A program made the position numbers and the translations under genes. The notes below the pieces were generated by a model. It worked only from the letters and a program-made list of their open reading frames with translations. It was not told the DNA's origin and ran no database searches. Below, in pieces: positions 43,535-53,626 of a stretch of 64,000 nt of DNA. Source of the DNA: Thereva unica (Eukaryota; Arthropoda; Insecta; Diptera; Therevidae); assembly GCA_949987705.1 (NCBI GenBank), contig OX465283.1, forward strand, positions 90,693,813 to 90,757,812. The letters run 5' to 3'. Each line of letters starts with the position of its first letter. The first letter of the stretch is position 1.

Positions 43535-44433
43535 TTGGGAAGAAAGGAACTGCTACAACCTAGCCGTGATATTTTATTCCACCTACTCCCAACCATTATT
43601 ATCGCGAGTCTGTAATCGGGGCATCGAGAAACAACTCGCTGGAGTGCTATGCCTCCTGAAACCAGTTGAATCTCATCAACCAACCTACGACTTGAGCTTT
43701 GGTGGAACGGGAAGGACTAAGGGCAGTTATTCACCGGGACATCATGCGCAACCAATTGCCGCCAACAACAAAATGTATATTTGGTTGCGCAACTAAGAGG
43801 ACACCAGGGGGTCAATTCTGGTTCGATGTAGTGAAAACGTGCAAACACTTTACACGTTTACACCTTTGTTTGCGATTCTTACAACGTGCAAACCACTGTC
43901 AAAAACTCTGCACGTTTAAAAATACTTTACACCGCGAAATTTAGAGTGAAGTCGTGAAAAGTTTACATTTTAGATAAATACTAGATTTGTTTGATAAACT
44001 AACACTTGCCAGTTTAAAAATTCAATTCAGCCTTTATTCAGCATTAAGTTTTCACGAATGCAACGAGAATCGCTTTTTCAGGTTCAGTGCAGTGATAAAG
44101 TGAAAAATGTGTGTAAAACGTCAAGTGTAAACTTTTTTTCACATTTTCACTGCACCGAATCAGATTTGACTCCCAGGTGAGGTACTCTCTATGGAGCTGT
44201 ATAAATTTGTTGGTGGCGGCGACTGCGTGCGCCGCCATGGTGTCCCGGCGAAATACGGCTCTAAAGAAGGCTATGACAGGAGGAATCACGAATGTAAAGA
44301 GGGAAGAAAAAAGAAGTAAAGTTTGTAGCCTGGAAGCTGGAAAAGGCGAAGGACTGTGGTGCTGCCGGGATTCAAACCCGGGTTCTCTGGGATGGTAGCC
44401 AGACGCCTTACACCCTAGGCTACCAAAGCCCCC
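43535..44433 (-). mobile_element. tRNA-derived SINE (copy 2), interrupted by a MITE
   Basis: The minus-strand head (GGGGGCTTTGGTAGCCTAGG…) has an A box (44411-44425) and B box GGGTTTGAATCCC (44367-44379). The body (TGGTTGATGAGATTCAAC…GATGCCCCGAT) resumes at 43720 and runs to about 43535. Both parts match the SINE at 30282-30750. The middle is a 541-bp MITE (43721-44261). Confidence 0.78.
43721..44261. mobile_element. 541-bp PIF/Harbinger-like MITE inside the SINE
   Basis: Termini GGGCAGTTATTCACCGGGAC and, inverted, GAGCCGTATTTCGCCGGGAC are flanked by TAA (43718-43720, 44262-44264). The imperfect arms extend more than 100 bp (CCGGGACAYCATG, GTCAAWTCTG, GTGAAAA). The shorter SINE copy 1 lacks this segment, which confirms the insertion. 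Confidence 0.78.
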
Positions 44434-44896
44434 AAACAGTGTGCAGATTGTGCCGAGTGTAGGACTGGGAAATCGGGCCACTGGATTTGTAGAACAATGT
44501 GGCCATCTTATTGTACGCACAAGCAATAACCAACAGTGAGAAATCTGCTTATTGCTAGTAATTATTTATGGCCTAGTTGAGGGGGGGGCGACCCTTCGGT
44601 TGGACCAACAATTTTATAGGACAAACTTTTTTTGAGTTCTTTATTACTAATAAAATTGTTACTAATAAAATTATTGCCACCACCAAACCGACATTTTTAA
44701 AGCCCCCGCGTTTCATTAGTAATGATTATCGAGAATTTTCGTAAAAAGAAAAGTTGTCAAAACGAAGCTACTCATGAATTTCAGCTTGTTACTAATCATT
44801 GCAAAAAAGTTTCCTAGGACTACTATATTAGCCAGTAGAATTCGTCTCTTCTTTTTCTTTTTCTTGTTTGTAATTGTAGACCCAAGGTACACTGTT
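44434..44896. other. Unassigned stretch
   Basis: No recognised gene. A G run followed by GCGACCCTTCGGTTGGAC (44582-44606) resembles a transposon end but no partner was found. Confidence 0.3.
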
Positions 44897-45130
44897 TTAT
44901 CGACTACTTCTAGGTTGTGTTCGTGGATAGTTGTATTTCCATTCTAAATCATCCAGCTCTGGTCTGTTGCATGCCCTTTGTCCATTCTCCATCTCCAACA
45001 GTCCATCCTTTTGTCTAAGACGTTGTCGTATTTCGAACTCTTCGGTTACTTCATTTTGGATCCTTACTTTCGCCAGCTTTGAGGGGACTCTTAATTCCGA
45101 TAAGATCTTGTACAGTCTCTCTATTTTTAT
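44897..45130 (-). pseudogene. RTE-type reverse transcriptase fragment
   Basis: The minus strand reads RFDSIKIERLYKILSELRVP…LAKVRIQNEV…FEIRQRLRQKDGL. It matches the palm entry of RTE-type reverse transcriptases (D-S-x-R…LY-x-I-x-x-L-G-IP…G-x-RQGD), but the essential RQGD reads RQKD. A short decayed fragment. Confidence 0.65.
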
Positions 45131-45133
45131 ACT

Positions 45134-45282
45134 GTCAAACCTAAATGGGAAGTGAAGTGAAGTTAGGTACCATTGCATATGAATGTATGAGAGTGACCAA
45201 AATGAAAGTAAGCGGAAGTTACATCTAATTCAGTGGAAGTAGCATCTACTTCACTTCTGCGTTACTTTTCATTTAGGTTTGG
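45134..45282. mobile_element. Short hairpin MITE, about 149 bp
   Basis: CAAACCTAAATGGGAAGTGA at the left end matches, inverted, the right end (CAAACCTAAATGAAAAGTAA). The interior has complementary GAAGTGAAGT and ACTTCACTTC blocks. No target duplication seen. Confidence 0.6.
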
Positions 45283-46008
45283 TCTATATGCCTGTTGAAA
45301 GCTAACAAATATTTGGTATATCTACATTTCTTTTGCAAGTTTTCTCCAGAATTTGCTTTGAGGCCAGCAAATGATTTAGAGGTGCTCCAACCCTTTTAGA
45401 GCCCAGTTATCCATCATAAACATTACTGGCGCTACAGCCCTCTGTGAGATTTGGAGACGTATAGTCCGAATCAAGTTCGTTTTTGTTAATAACAAAATAT
45501 ATTAAATTAATGTTACAGTCATTCTTAATAAATATTTACGAGTTTTAATTTTTTTGCATTGGAGATTTACTACGAGTATAATAAACCAGTTGATTCGCCA
45601 GCATTCACAAACTAGAGTCATTCTATTCTTGATAAATTATTTTTGGAACCCATCGACGAAATTCAAAATTCCATTTGTTGCATCGCTGTATTCTTTCTCA
45701 TTTGAGACGTAGTGCATTGCGCATTCCATCTTAATGGATCATAAATGTCGGCTTTCTTTGAAGCTGTTTTAATTCTAGCCCGTGCTAAGTCACTAGTAAA
45801 ATGCCCAGCTTTGAAAAGATTTGGCCCAAAATATGTATGTATATAAAATATTTCTACAATTTTGCACATATACATATTTATATTACGGTTTTAGGTCCGG
45901 AAATTTTCGAAAATGAAAAAAGATGTTCGATTTCTACAAAACATTGATATATTTTTCTCCATCATATTCGTGTAACGATTGCAATGCCTATTAGGCCTGC
46001 GGCGTATC
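45283..46008. other. Unassigned AT-rich stretch
   Basis: Nothing recognised. Confidence 0.35.
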
Positions 46009-47877
46009 CAGGCGCGGATCCAAGGGGGGGGGGGGGTCACGGGGGTCATGACCCCCCCAAAACAGCCCGCATTTCAAAAAATAGAGCTAAAACAATATTT
46101 TGCAAACCGAAAAACAAAAAAAACCAAACGAACAAAACTTAGCTTTTGCAAACATAAAAACCTGAAACTAACCAAACGACTGGAATTAACTTACTTTATG
46201 CACTCTGAAAAAATTGGAATCAAAAAATGACTGAATCAACAAAATTGACTAATTTTCTTACACAAGACTGACTTTTTTATTATTTTTTAATTTCCCAGTA
46301 TAGGAAGTTATTGTAATCGGTCCGAAAATCGAAATCGAAATTTTCGACGTATTTTCATCTTTCAAGGTCCTAGGAGCATTTTAAACAAAACATTGGGAGG
46401 AAGTATGTGTGGGTGTGTGTGTGCGTACGCATGTGGTCATTTTTTCCTGCACGATATTGCGCGAACCAAAAAAGATGTCGACTTCGTTGAGGTGTCGCTC
46501 GAAGCGTATTAACCGAAATATGATCTGAAAAGATTTTCATAAAATTCGGTCGAGCCGTTTTTTTGTTAAAGCGGCGTAAGTGATTTTTGTACCTGCACGA
46601 TATCGCCCGGACCACGACAGATATTGACTTACTTGAGGTGCCGTTCGAAGCGTATTGGCGACAATATAATCTGAAAAGATTATTATAATATTCGGTCGAG
46701 CGGTTTTTTGGTTTAAATGACATAAGTGATTTTTGTACCTGCATGATATCGCGCGAACTATAAAAGACATCGACTTAGTTGACGTGCCGTGCCAAAATAT
46801 GATCTGAAAAGATTTTCACAAAATTCGGTCGAACCGTTTTTTTATTTAAACGACGTTCGTGAATTTTGTACCTGCACGATACCGCGCGAACCATATATAG
46901 ACTTCTTTGAGGTGCCGAGAGAAGAATATTTACGAAAAAACAGCCCCGAAAAAATTTCATAACATTCGGTCGGGCCTTTTTTGTTTAAATGGAAAAACTT
47001 CAGCTCAGTGTCAGTAAGACCTTAAATAGATAAGCTTTGCTTATATCTAATAAACTCGTTCTAAACGAAGTGACTTTTTTTGGGTTCTGCACAACGATAG
47101 CCTTCCAACAAAACATCACTTGTCAAAATCCGACAACCTTTCAAAATCGTGCAAAAATTTCCTTACCTTTACAGACATCACGAATTCAAACCTTGGATCA
47201 GCACTTTTTGATAAGGAATTGTTTTCTACGCGTGATACAGTTTCAGAACATTGCGGCTCATTCCGGGATTTCCAGTAATTACCGCAAAATGTGTTCTTTT
47301 TGGTCAAGTCTGACAAGTACTTTACATTGATCAGTTTTGCTAATATCTCCGGAAAGCTTTGCAATTTCCAAATGAAGTCATTCGCTTCCCAGTTTATCAA
47401 CGGCGCCGGCACTTCAACACGCTCAATACGTATTCGAATACCCGCTTTAGTGCATCGAAGGAAGGAAATGTTTGTTTGGTAACGTTCAGGAAAAACAAAT
47501 TCTCTAGAAAATTCTTGTGGATTTACCGCTATTATAGTTATTTGAACTAGCTTCTCTCAAGATTACTTTGTCACCAGATCTGATACTAGTCAATTTCCCA
47601 CTAGTGCTAAACATATTACTATTTTGTAAGAAGTCAGTTTATTCCATCTTCGTTCATCATACTGGGAAGTTAATCGTGTGGACCGAAGCGGTCAAACCCA
47701 CACCCCAACTAGTTCTATATTTGGATTGTAGCTATTCTTTATATACTATCTTCTAAGGTTATTCTGACTTTGTTTTTTATTCATTGAAAAAATTCGGCTA
47801 GTGTTTATTTTGTTATTTTTGTTATTTTTTCTATCCTGTGACCACCCCCCCGGAAAAAAATTTTAGATCCGCGCCTG
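46009..47877. mobile_element. hAT-like element, 1869 bp, CAGGCGCGGATC ends
   Basis: Perfect 12-bp terminal inverted repeat CAGGCGCGGATC followed inward by G/C runs on both sides. Flanking 8-mers GGCGTATC and GGCGCACC agree at six of eight positions, a decayed 8-bp duplication. The interior holds a reverse copy of the 140-146-bp repeat unit and its companion repeat, and no transposase. Confidence 0.75.
46296..47715 (-). repeat. Dispersed repeat: 140-bp tandem units plus companion segment
   Basis: 46296-46990 is the reverse complement of the array at 14890-15573: units with CCTGCACGATATCGCGCGAAC recur near 46446, 46593, 46738 and 46870, with GT-rich DNA at 46406-46434. 47037-47715 is a second module that recurs inverted at the end of the window (63690-64000). 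Both modules share TACTGGGAAGTTAA-type ends, so they may be one transposon. No transposase seen. Confidence 0.7.
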
Positions 47878-48394
47878 GGCGCACCCCCATTTTATCACTC
47901 GAAATGATGGAAATGACATAACCGGTTCAAACCTATTGCAATCGGTGGAGGATGTAAAAATGCATTTACAGTTGATTTTGGCCGAAGTTTGGACATGGCC
48001 AACATATGTATAAAAAAATCATAAAAATGCATTTTTCTCGTATATGCTGTTTGAACGAAATTTTCACTATATCTCGCCATAACTCAGTTAATATAGCAGA
48101 TATCGATTTAAAATTTTAACATAATCTAGTTTAACTAATTCTCTAAATATAAAACTTTAGCCGAACTGTTAACGTCATTTAAAAACAAAATGGCGAATGT
48201 TTAAAAAATTTCCAACAAATTCGTGAGATTTTTTTTTCTAATCAAAAAGTTGTGTTATAGATTTTTGAATGTTCTCGTTCAAAATTTACAGCAACATCTG
48301 TTGACCCTCGACTTCGCAATGCAACAAATGTTCAGATTTTGATTTTTTGACTTTTATCCAGATAGAATCGGGATTCAGCCTAGTGTATTTCGTT

Positions 48395-48655
48395 CAAACC
48401 AAGAAACGGCTCGACCGAATTTTATAAAAACCTTTTCAGATCATATTTCCGTTAATACGCTCCGAGCGACACCTAAACGAAAGTGATATCTTTCTTGGTT
48501 CGCGCGATATCGTGCGGGAAAAAGTGACCACATATGTAACTTCTTCTCAAATTTTTGCTTAAAATGCTATTGGGACCTTGAAAAATATAAATACGCTAAA
48601 AATTACGATTTCGATTTTCGGACCGATTACAATAACTTCATAAATTAAAAGGAAC
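48395..48655 (+). repeat. Partial copy of the 140-bp repeat unit
   Basis: One unit with CGCGCGATATCGTGCGGG plus the terminal segment ending GACCGATTACAATAACTTC. It lacks the TATACTGGGAAGTTA hairpin found after the copy at 15573, so the hairpin is a variable end. Confidence 0.75.
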
Positions 48656-49074
48656 AACAAATGGGAATATTCGTTAACACACTTTAAAAGGGGCCACTAC
48701 CTTTGACTCGATAAAGTGAAAATAGTTTTTCAGTTCTAATTTTATGCACGTCAGATTACAAAAGTTATGTTGAAAAAAAAATGTGGCACGTCCCTTAGAA
48801 TTTTTTAAGTGCCCCACTTTGGAGAGCGCTGCTCTAGACAGACGAATTACTAAAGGATACTACCTACAGTATTACAGGTAGTTCATTACATGACCTTAAA
48901 CTTATTAAATAAATAAATAAGTAGATAAAAAGAAATTTAACTCCAGCAATGAAATTATCGGGTACTTAGCTAGCTGGGACCCGATACGCCTCGCTGCAGC
49001 CATAAGCCAATAAAAACCATCCACTGACTTGGAATTTTTCGGGATATGAATTTTACATAGATGACACTGTAAAT
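48656..49074. other. Unassigned stretch
   Basis: Nothing recognised apart from a short ATAAATAAATAA run near 48910. Confidence 0.35.
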
Positions 49075-49887
49075 GAGGAGTGGGCGAACAAAACGGCACA
49101 TGTCCAGTTTTGCAGATTGTTCAGAAATCGCAAAAAACTGTTTCTGCCTCTGAACTGATCACATTAACTATTTATGAGTATGGTAGGTTGTGCTACTATT
49201 TGAACTCATTCAGACGGAAAAAATTTTTTTTAAATATGTTTAATACTTTAAGAGAAAAAAATAAAACAAAAATGGACATGTGCCCTTTTGCAGGGACACA
49301 ACTGGGACATGTCCCGTTTTGTCAAACCCTTGAATGGACATGTGCCCTTTTGCGGGAACCCAACTGGACATGTTTTTTTTTGTTTTTAGCCATTTAGGGA
49401 GCTCCCTGGCCCCCTTAGAGGCAAGGGGAGATTTTTCTGGTATTTTTTCCTAATAGTAGGGGCTGTTACGCAAATTTTAAGGGGTCATAGTGCCCCCTAC
49501 GGCTTGTTTTGGGGCCGTGGGAGGCAAAAGGGAGGTAAATTTTAGTGCATTTTTTGTGCATTTTATGATGCACATACAAATCGATGTAATTAGAGCCCCA
49601 GGTGAGGTGCAATGAGCTTCCATTGTTGATTAAAAACTTTTTTGTATGAAATACGTGCCCTTTTGAAAATCCACATTAAGGAATGGTTAAAAAATATGAA
49701 TATTCGTAGGACATATGCCTTTCTGCAGGGAAACCGTTACTTTGCTAACAAAAAAATATTACATGAAAGTGATTTTTGAAGTGTTTGAGATTGAAATTAG
49801 TTGCAGTTTAGTGTAATGAACACGATTCCGTCAAAACACTGAAAACGGCCAACCATGGACATGTGCCGTTTTGTTCGCCCACTCCTC
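49075..49887. mobile_element. 813-bp MITE with internal copies of its terminal motif
   Basis: Perfect inverted ends of at least 30 bp (GAGGAGTGGGCGAACAAAAC… and its complement) are flanked by AAAT (49071-49074, 49888-49891). The terminal motif GGACATGTGCCSTTTTG recurs inside in variant forms near 49273, 49308, 49334, 49367, 49650 and 49709. The interior is otherwise non-coding with a GC-rich middle. Confidence 0.85.
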
Positions 49888-49891
49888 AAAT

Positions 49892-50691
49892 CCAAGCGCG
49901 TTATTTTACACACTTATGTGTGTTATTTGCTTGTAGTCAGTTTCTACGCGGTTTTAGGTGAGTAATTTGGGAATTCGTTTTCCCGTGTTAATTTAAACGC
50001 TTTGACGCACTATTTAAATACGCTTTTGGCGCTTTTTTACTATACTTTCTATACGTGTAACCTGACTAATTTTTATATTCTTTCAGTAGGATTAATGATG
50101 TTACGACTAAGAAATTTAATAAAAATATTAAACAATTTCAATTAGTTATATATTATACATTATTACGGATTATAAATACATAAAATATATATGACATCCA
50201 ATAATTCTCAGCAAAAAAACTTTCTATTGTGAAAATTAAATAATGAAAAAACATATTTTAAATTCTTTATCTGTTATGATTTCTTATTATCGAATTCTTA
50301 TGGTAATGTAAAAGAATGTTTCTAGCTAAAATAATAGGATTGAAATAAGACTAATGAAATGAATTCCAGTTATAAAATAAAAACATAATCAGTTATTTTC
50401 AAAACACTCAATTATTTAATAATAAGGAAATACTTGTTGTATTAAAAAATTTAAAAAAGAATATGATAGTTAATACGTTGATACCAAGTATTGATGAACA
50501 AAAAATACAATAATAAAACTGAAATAAAAAATATTGTTTTCACTAAAGTGTTAATGTAAATTATACATTGTCGTATTATTTTGAAACAAAAAAGTTGTTG
50601 AATTTACGATTAAATTTTGCAACACTAGAGTTACTTTTAATAGGAGCATTTAATACTCGGTGAGTGAGAAACTCTAAAATATTAAAATACG
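49892..50691. other. AT-rich stretch downstream of the two-exon gene
   Basis: No coding signal. ACACACTTATGTGTGTTATTT at 49907-49927 resembles palindromic motifs near 53060 and 63000. Confidence 0.35.
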
Positions 50692-51434
50692 CTATAGATA
50701 GGCTCTGTGCCATGCATAATATCCAGCTAATAAAGCAGCGATTGCTTTAGTTATTGTTAGTTCAGGAATATCTATTTGAATATCTTTATCAGCAACGATA
50801 AATGCATGATCAATACTTTCTTCAAGAGTATACAGAACTAGTCGTGGTGCATCTCCTTCCATAGATACAAGCGATTCAGGTGAGGTGAGAGTCTGAAAAA
50901 TTTAAGGAAATACATTTTTTTCCTTGGCACATCTATATAAATTATGTATTTAATAACAATACCTAATACCTCTTTCACAGTAAACAGTGGTAGTAATTTG
51001 ATTCTATTTTTCTTCTTTTATGTAGTCAAATCGTTCTGGAGTTTTATTAAAATAGATGCTTTCGTTCTCTCACTAGTAACCCTCTTCTCATTTGCAGTAT
51101 CGTTCAAGTTACCGGTGATCTGATCGCACGAACTTGTATCATAAGCTAAGTTTGAATCATCATCAGATGATATTGGAATTAAAACTACTTTTAATACACT
51201 TTTATCTTCAATTAATTCACTATCATCAATGCCATACCACTCTCCATTACAATCTGGATCGCTTTTTTGGAAAATAATCACTTTTTGTTTCAACAACATA
51301 TCAATAATAGAATCAGTCTTGCATAAAGCTAACAACTTTTCGCGTATGAGTTGAACATCAGATTTATTTTCGTTTGTTTCATATTCTATACGCTTTCTAC
51401 ACGGATCTATCAAACAAAATACTTTTTTCTTCAT
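50692..51434 (-). CDS. Two-exon hypothetical gene with one in-frame stop
   Basis: Exon 1 runs from ATG 51432-51434 to 50970 and exon 2 from 50892 to the stop TAG 50692-50694. The 77-bp intron has GTATTAG donor and TTTTTCAG acceptor and keeps the frame (phase 0). The first exon encodes KKKVFCLIDPCRKRIEYETN…, ending in an EWYGIDDSELIEDKSVLKVV segment, suggestive of a beta-grasp/ubiquitin-like fold (inference). An acidic linker follows. Exon 2 encodes SPESLVSMEG, YTLEESIDHAFIVADKD and a C-terminal ALLAGYYAWHRAYL. A TAA at 51018-51020 interrupts exon 1, and 16 open codons in the same frame follow before the donor. It is either a recent nonsense mutation or a shorter real product of 138 residues. 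Family not recognised. Confidence 0.5.
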
Positions 51435-52204
51435 ATTTTTTGATTTATAAATTAAATATATTAATATATTGATAATTATCAATAAATTGACAATTAATTT
51501 CAACTAATTTTCACTTTCTTAATGAATTCACTGAACTGTCGAACTGCTTCCGCTCGAATATCCCGACCAGTTTAAACTGGCTTATTAGAGATAATGTGCA
51601 CTCTGTTGACGCTCGATATTTAGAAAGAAACAAAACATATTGCAGTAGAATGGTGCTGTATGGAACTGCCGATTGAATAGAGATAGGAAACGTTTTTCTT
51701 TTAGTCAAGAGCGTATTGACGATCTTAACCTTGTACTGGCGAATGTATTTCTTGGAATGTTTTCGAGTGGTAGTAGAGACAGAAATAATATTAAAAATTT
51801 AGCCCCTATTATACTTCATATTCTCAACTGTTGTGAAATAAATTTGTTTCTGACATTAATAAGACATGATTTTATTATATACTTTATTTAATACTAGCCA
51901 TTTAAACTCAAAACGTAAAATATTTAAAAAAAATCAAACACAAAACGTAATTCGAACGAAAATTCTTTTCCGATCCAACAAAACTAAGAAAAAAAATTCT
52001 CTTTTGAAAAAAATTCTCGTTCGATTTCTTGGAAATTTATCGAAAGTGACACAACTAGAATATTCTTGTAGATTTTCGAGTGTAAAATATTTTGAACTAT
52101 TCCTCTTACATTGACTGTAAAAATGGAAAGAATAGAATATATTTTTAAGTGTAATATGTGCTTTTTTCAATGTAGAGTTTACGATGAATTAATGAGACAT
52201 TATG
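51435..52204. other. Upstream region of the two-exon gene
   Basis: AT-rich. It may hold the promoter, but no TATA or initiator was assigned. No other gene recognised. Confidence 0.35.
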
Positions 52205-52500
52205 TGAGGTATCCCCGATTAAAAATGAAATTCGCCCGCAGCTAGCACGCAGCTAGCATGCACTAGCCCGCACGGCGCCCGCAGCTAGCATGCACGCCTG
52301 AAGACTAGCCCGCAGCTAGCATGCAGCTGGTACGCACGAATATTATAAATCACGAGTAAAAATGAAATTCGCCCGCAGCTAGCACGCAGCTGGCATGCAC
52401 TAGCCCGCACGGCGCCCGCAGCTAGCATGCACGCCTGAGTGAAAATAACACTAGCCCGCAGCTAGCATGCAGCTGGTACGCACGAAACTCAAATTTAAAA
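52205..52500. repeat. CGCAGCTAGCATGC minisatellite, two 145-bp units
   Basis: A block starting AAAAATGAAATTCGCCCGCA is duplicated (about 52222 and 52362). Within it, GCAGCTAGCATGCA and relatives repeat about eleven times, creating nested palindromes (CTAG, GCATGC). Confidence 0.85.
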
Positions 52501-52599
52501 TGAAAGAAAAAATTTTTTTTTCCTAGAATAAAAATTCCACGCCTCTTAAAAAAGATGGAGAAGAGTATTATATATGTATGTAAAGTCGTCATCAGGCAC

Positions 52600-52815
52600 A
52601 TTTTGAGATTTTCGTGCGTGTGGCGGGAGAGTGGATACCTGTGGCGGGAGAGTGCATCCCTCAAGCGAACAAATTTTTAGATTTTCGTGCCAGTGGCGGG
52701 AGCGTGTATCCCTGTGGCGGGAGCGTGCGTGCCTGTGGCGGGAGAGTACGTACTTTTGTGGCGTGCCTGTTTGTTCGCTATGCGTGCTAGCTGCGGGCGC
52801 GTGCGTGCTAGTAAG
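52600..52815. repeat. GTGGCGGGAGNGTG minisatellite
   Basis: CTGTGGCGGGAGAGTGCATC-type units repeat six or seven times, and the block ATTTTCGTGCGTGTGGCGGG is duplicated. It produces overlapping low-complexity reading frames on both strands that are not genes. The gag-only LTR element at 72-14536 inserted into another copy of this repeat. Confidence 0.85.
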
Positions 52816-53261
52816 GAAATTAACCATGAAATTATTTTTAATCGGGTCATCAATATGATCCACAATTCAAGATACAATGTATTATAATATATCGTTATTT
52901 TTATTTGTATTCTCGAATACCTTATTTCAATATTATATCATTCATAGTCGATATACATAATTCTATATATACATACATATTTTCAGACGCAGCTTATATG
53001 ATTGCATTCATAATGTAATTATCAGGTTTGATTAATATATCAGAGTAGGCATAATTACACGCATATGTGTGTAATTTTAAGCGGGTCAAATGCTTTGAAA
53101 AAATATTACGGATGTTGTGTTTAGAAGTGCTCACAAAATATGCGTAATTATATTTAATTCATTGAAGTGTGTTTTTTTACACACAAAATGTGTATTTTCC
53201 ATTTATTTTATGAAATTATTCACTTTATGCGTTTTTAATAACGCGCTTGGATTTACAGTGG
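52816..53261. other. AT-rich stretch with ACACATATGTGTG-like palindromes
   Basis: TACACGCATATGTGTGTAAT near 53056 and TTTTTTACACACAAAATGTG near 53172 are palindromic fragments of one repeat type. No gene. Confidence 0.4.
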
Positions 53262-53475
53262 AAGTGCCTCAAAGAACGGGTACATGGGTCTTGAAACGGC
53301 CGTCATGGATCTAACGGTATATTGAGTATACTACAATACTCATTGTATTCTACTTATAATACCCTTTCATTTGATACCCATGTCGAGGGGGTTGTGAAGA
53401 AAGTGGTAATCCGCCCTCTTGAGAGCGCCGCCATGGATCTAACGGTATATAGAGTATACTATATTGCTTATTGTA
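53262..53475 (+). repeat. Two dispersed satellite monomers
   Basis: Two monomers of the satellite seen at 1776-3372 (TTCTACTTATAATACCCTTT, GTCGAGGGGGTTGTGAAGAA, GCCGCCATGGATCTAAC). They are located outside the LTR element, about 50 kb away. Inverted, more diverged monomers lie at 55255-55500. Confidence 0.85.
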
Positions 53476-53626
53476 TTTCAGTTTAGCTTCAACAGCGTCA
53501 TGGCCTACCTATCGTTTGACAGTTTTGAAATTGTTATTAAATGGAATGATTCAATTTAATGAAAATTTTCCATTTACGAAGCTGCCAAACAATAGGTAAG
53601 CAATGAAGCTATTGAAACTAAAATGA
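53475..53626. mobile_element. Short imperfect hairpin element
   Basis: TTTAGCTTCAACAGCGTCAT… at the left matches, inverted, TTTAGTTTCAATAGCTTCAT at the right, over about 41 bp at roughly 80 per cent. It directly follows the satellite monomers. Confidence 0.6.

Noticed and set aside
52546..52877. PATGTHAPATG-type repeat protein frames
   Set aside because: They come from the GTGGCGGGAGAGTG minisatellite and are open in several frames on both strands.
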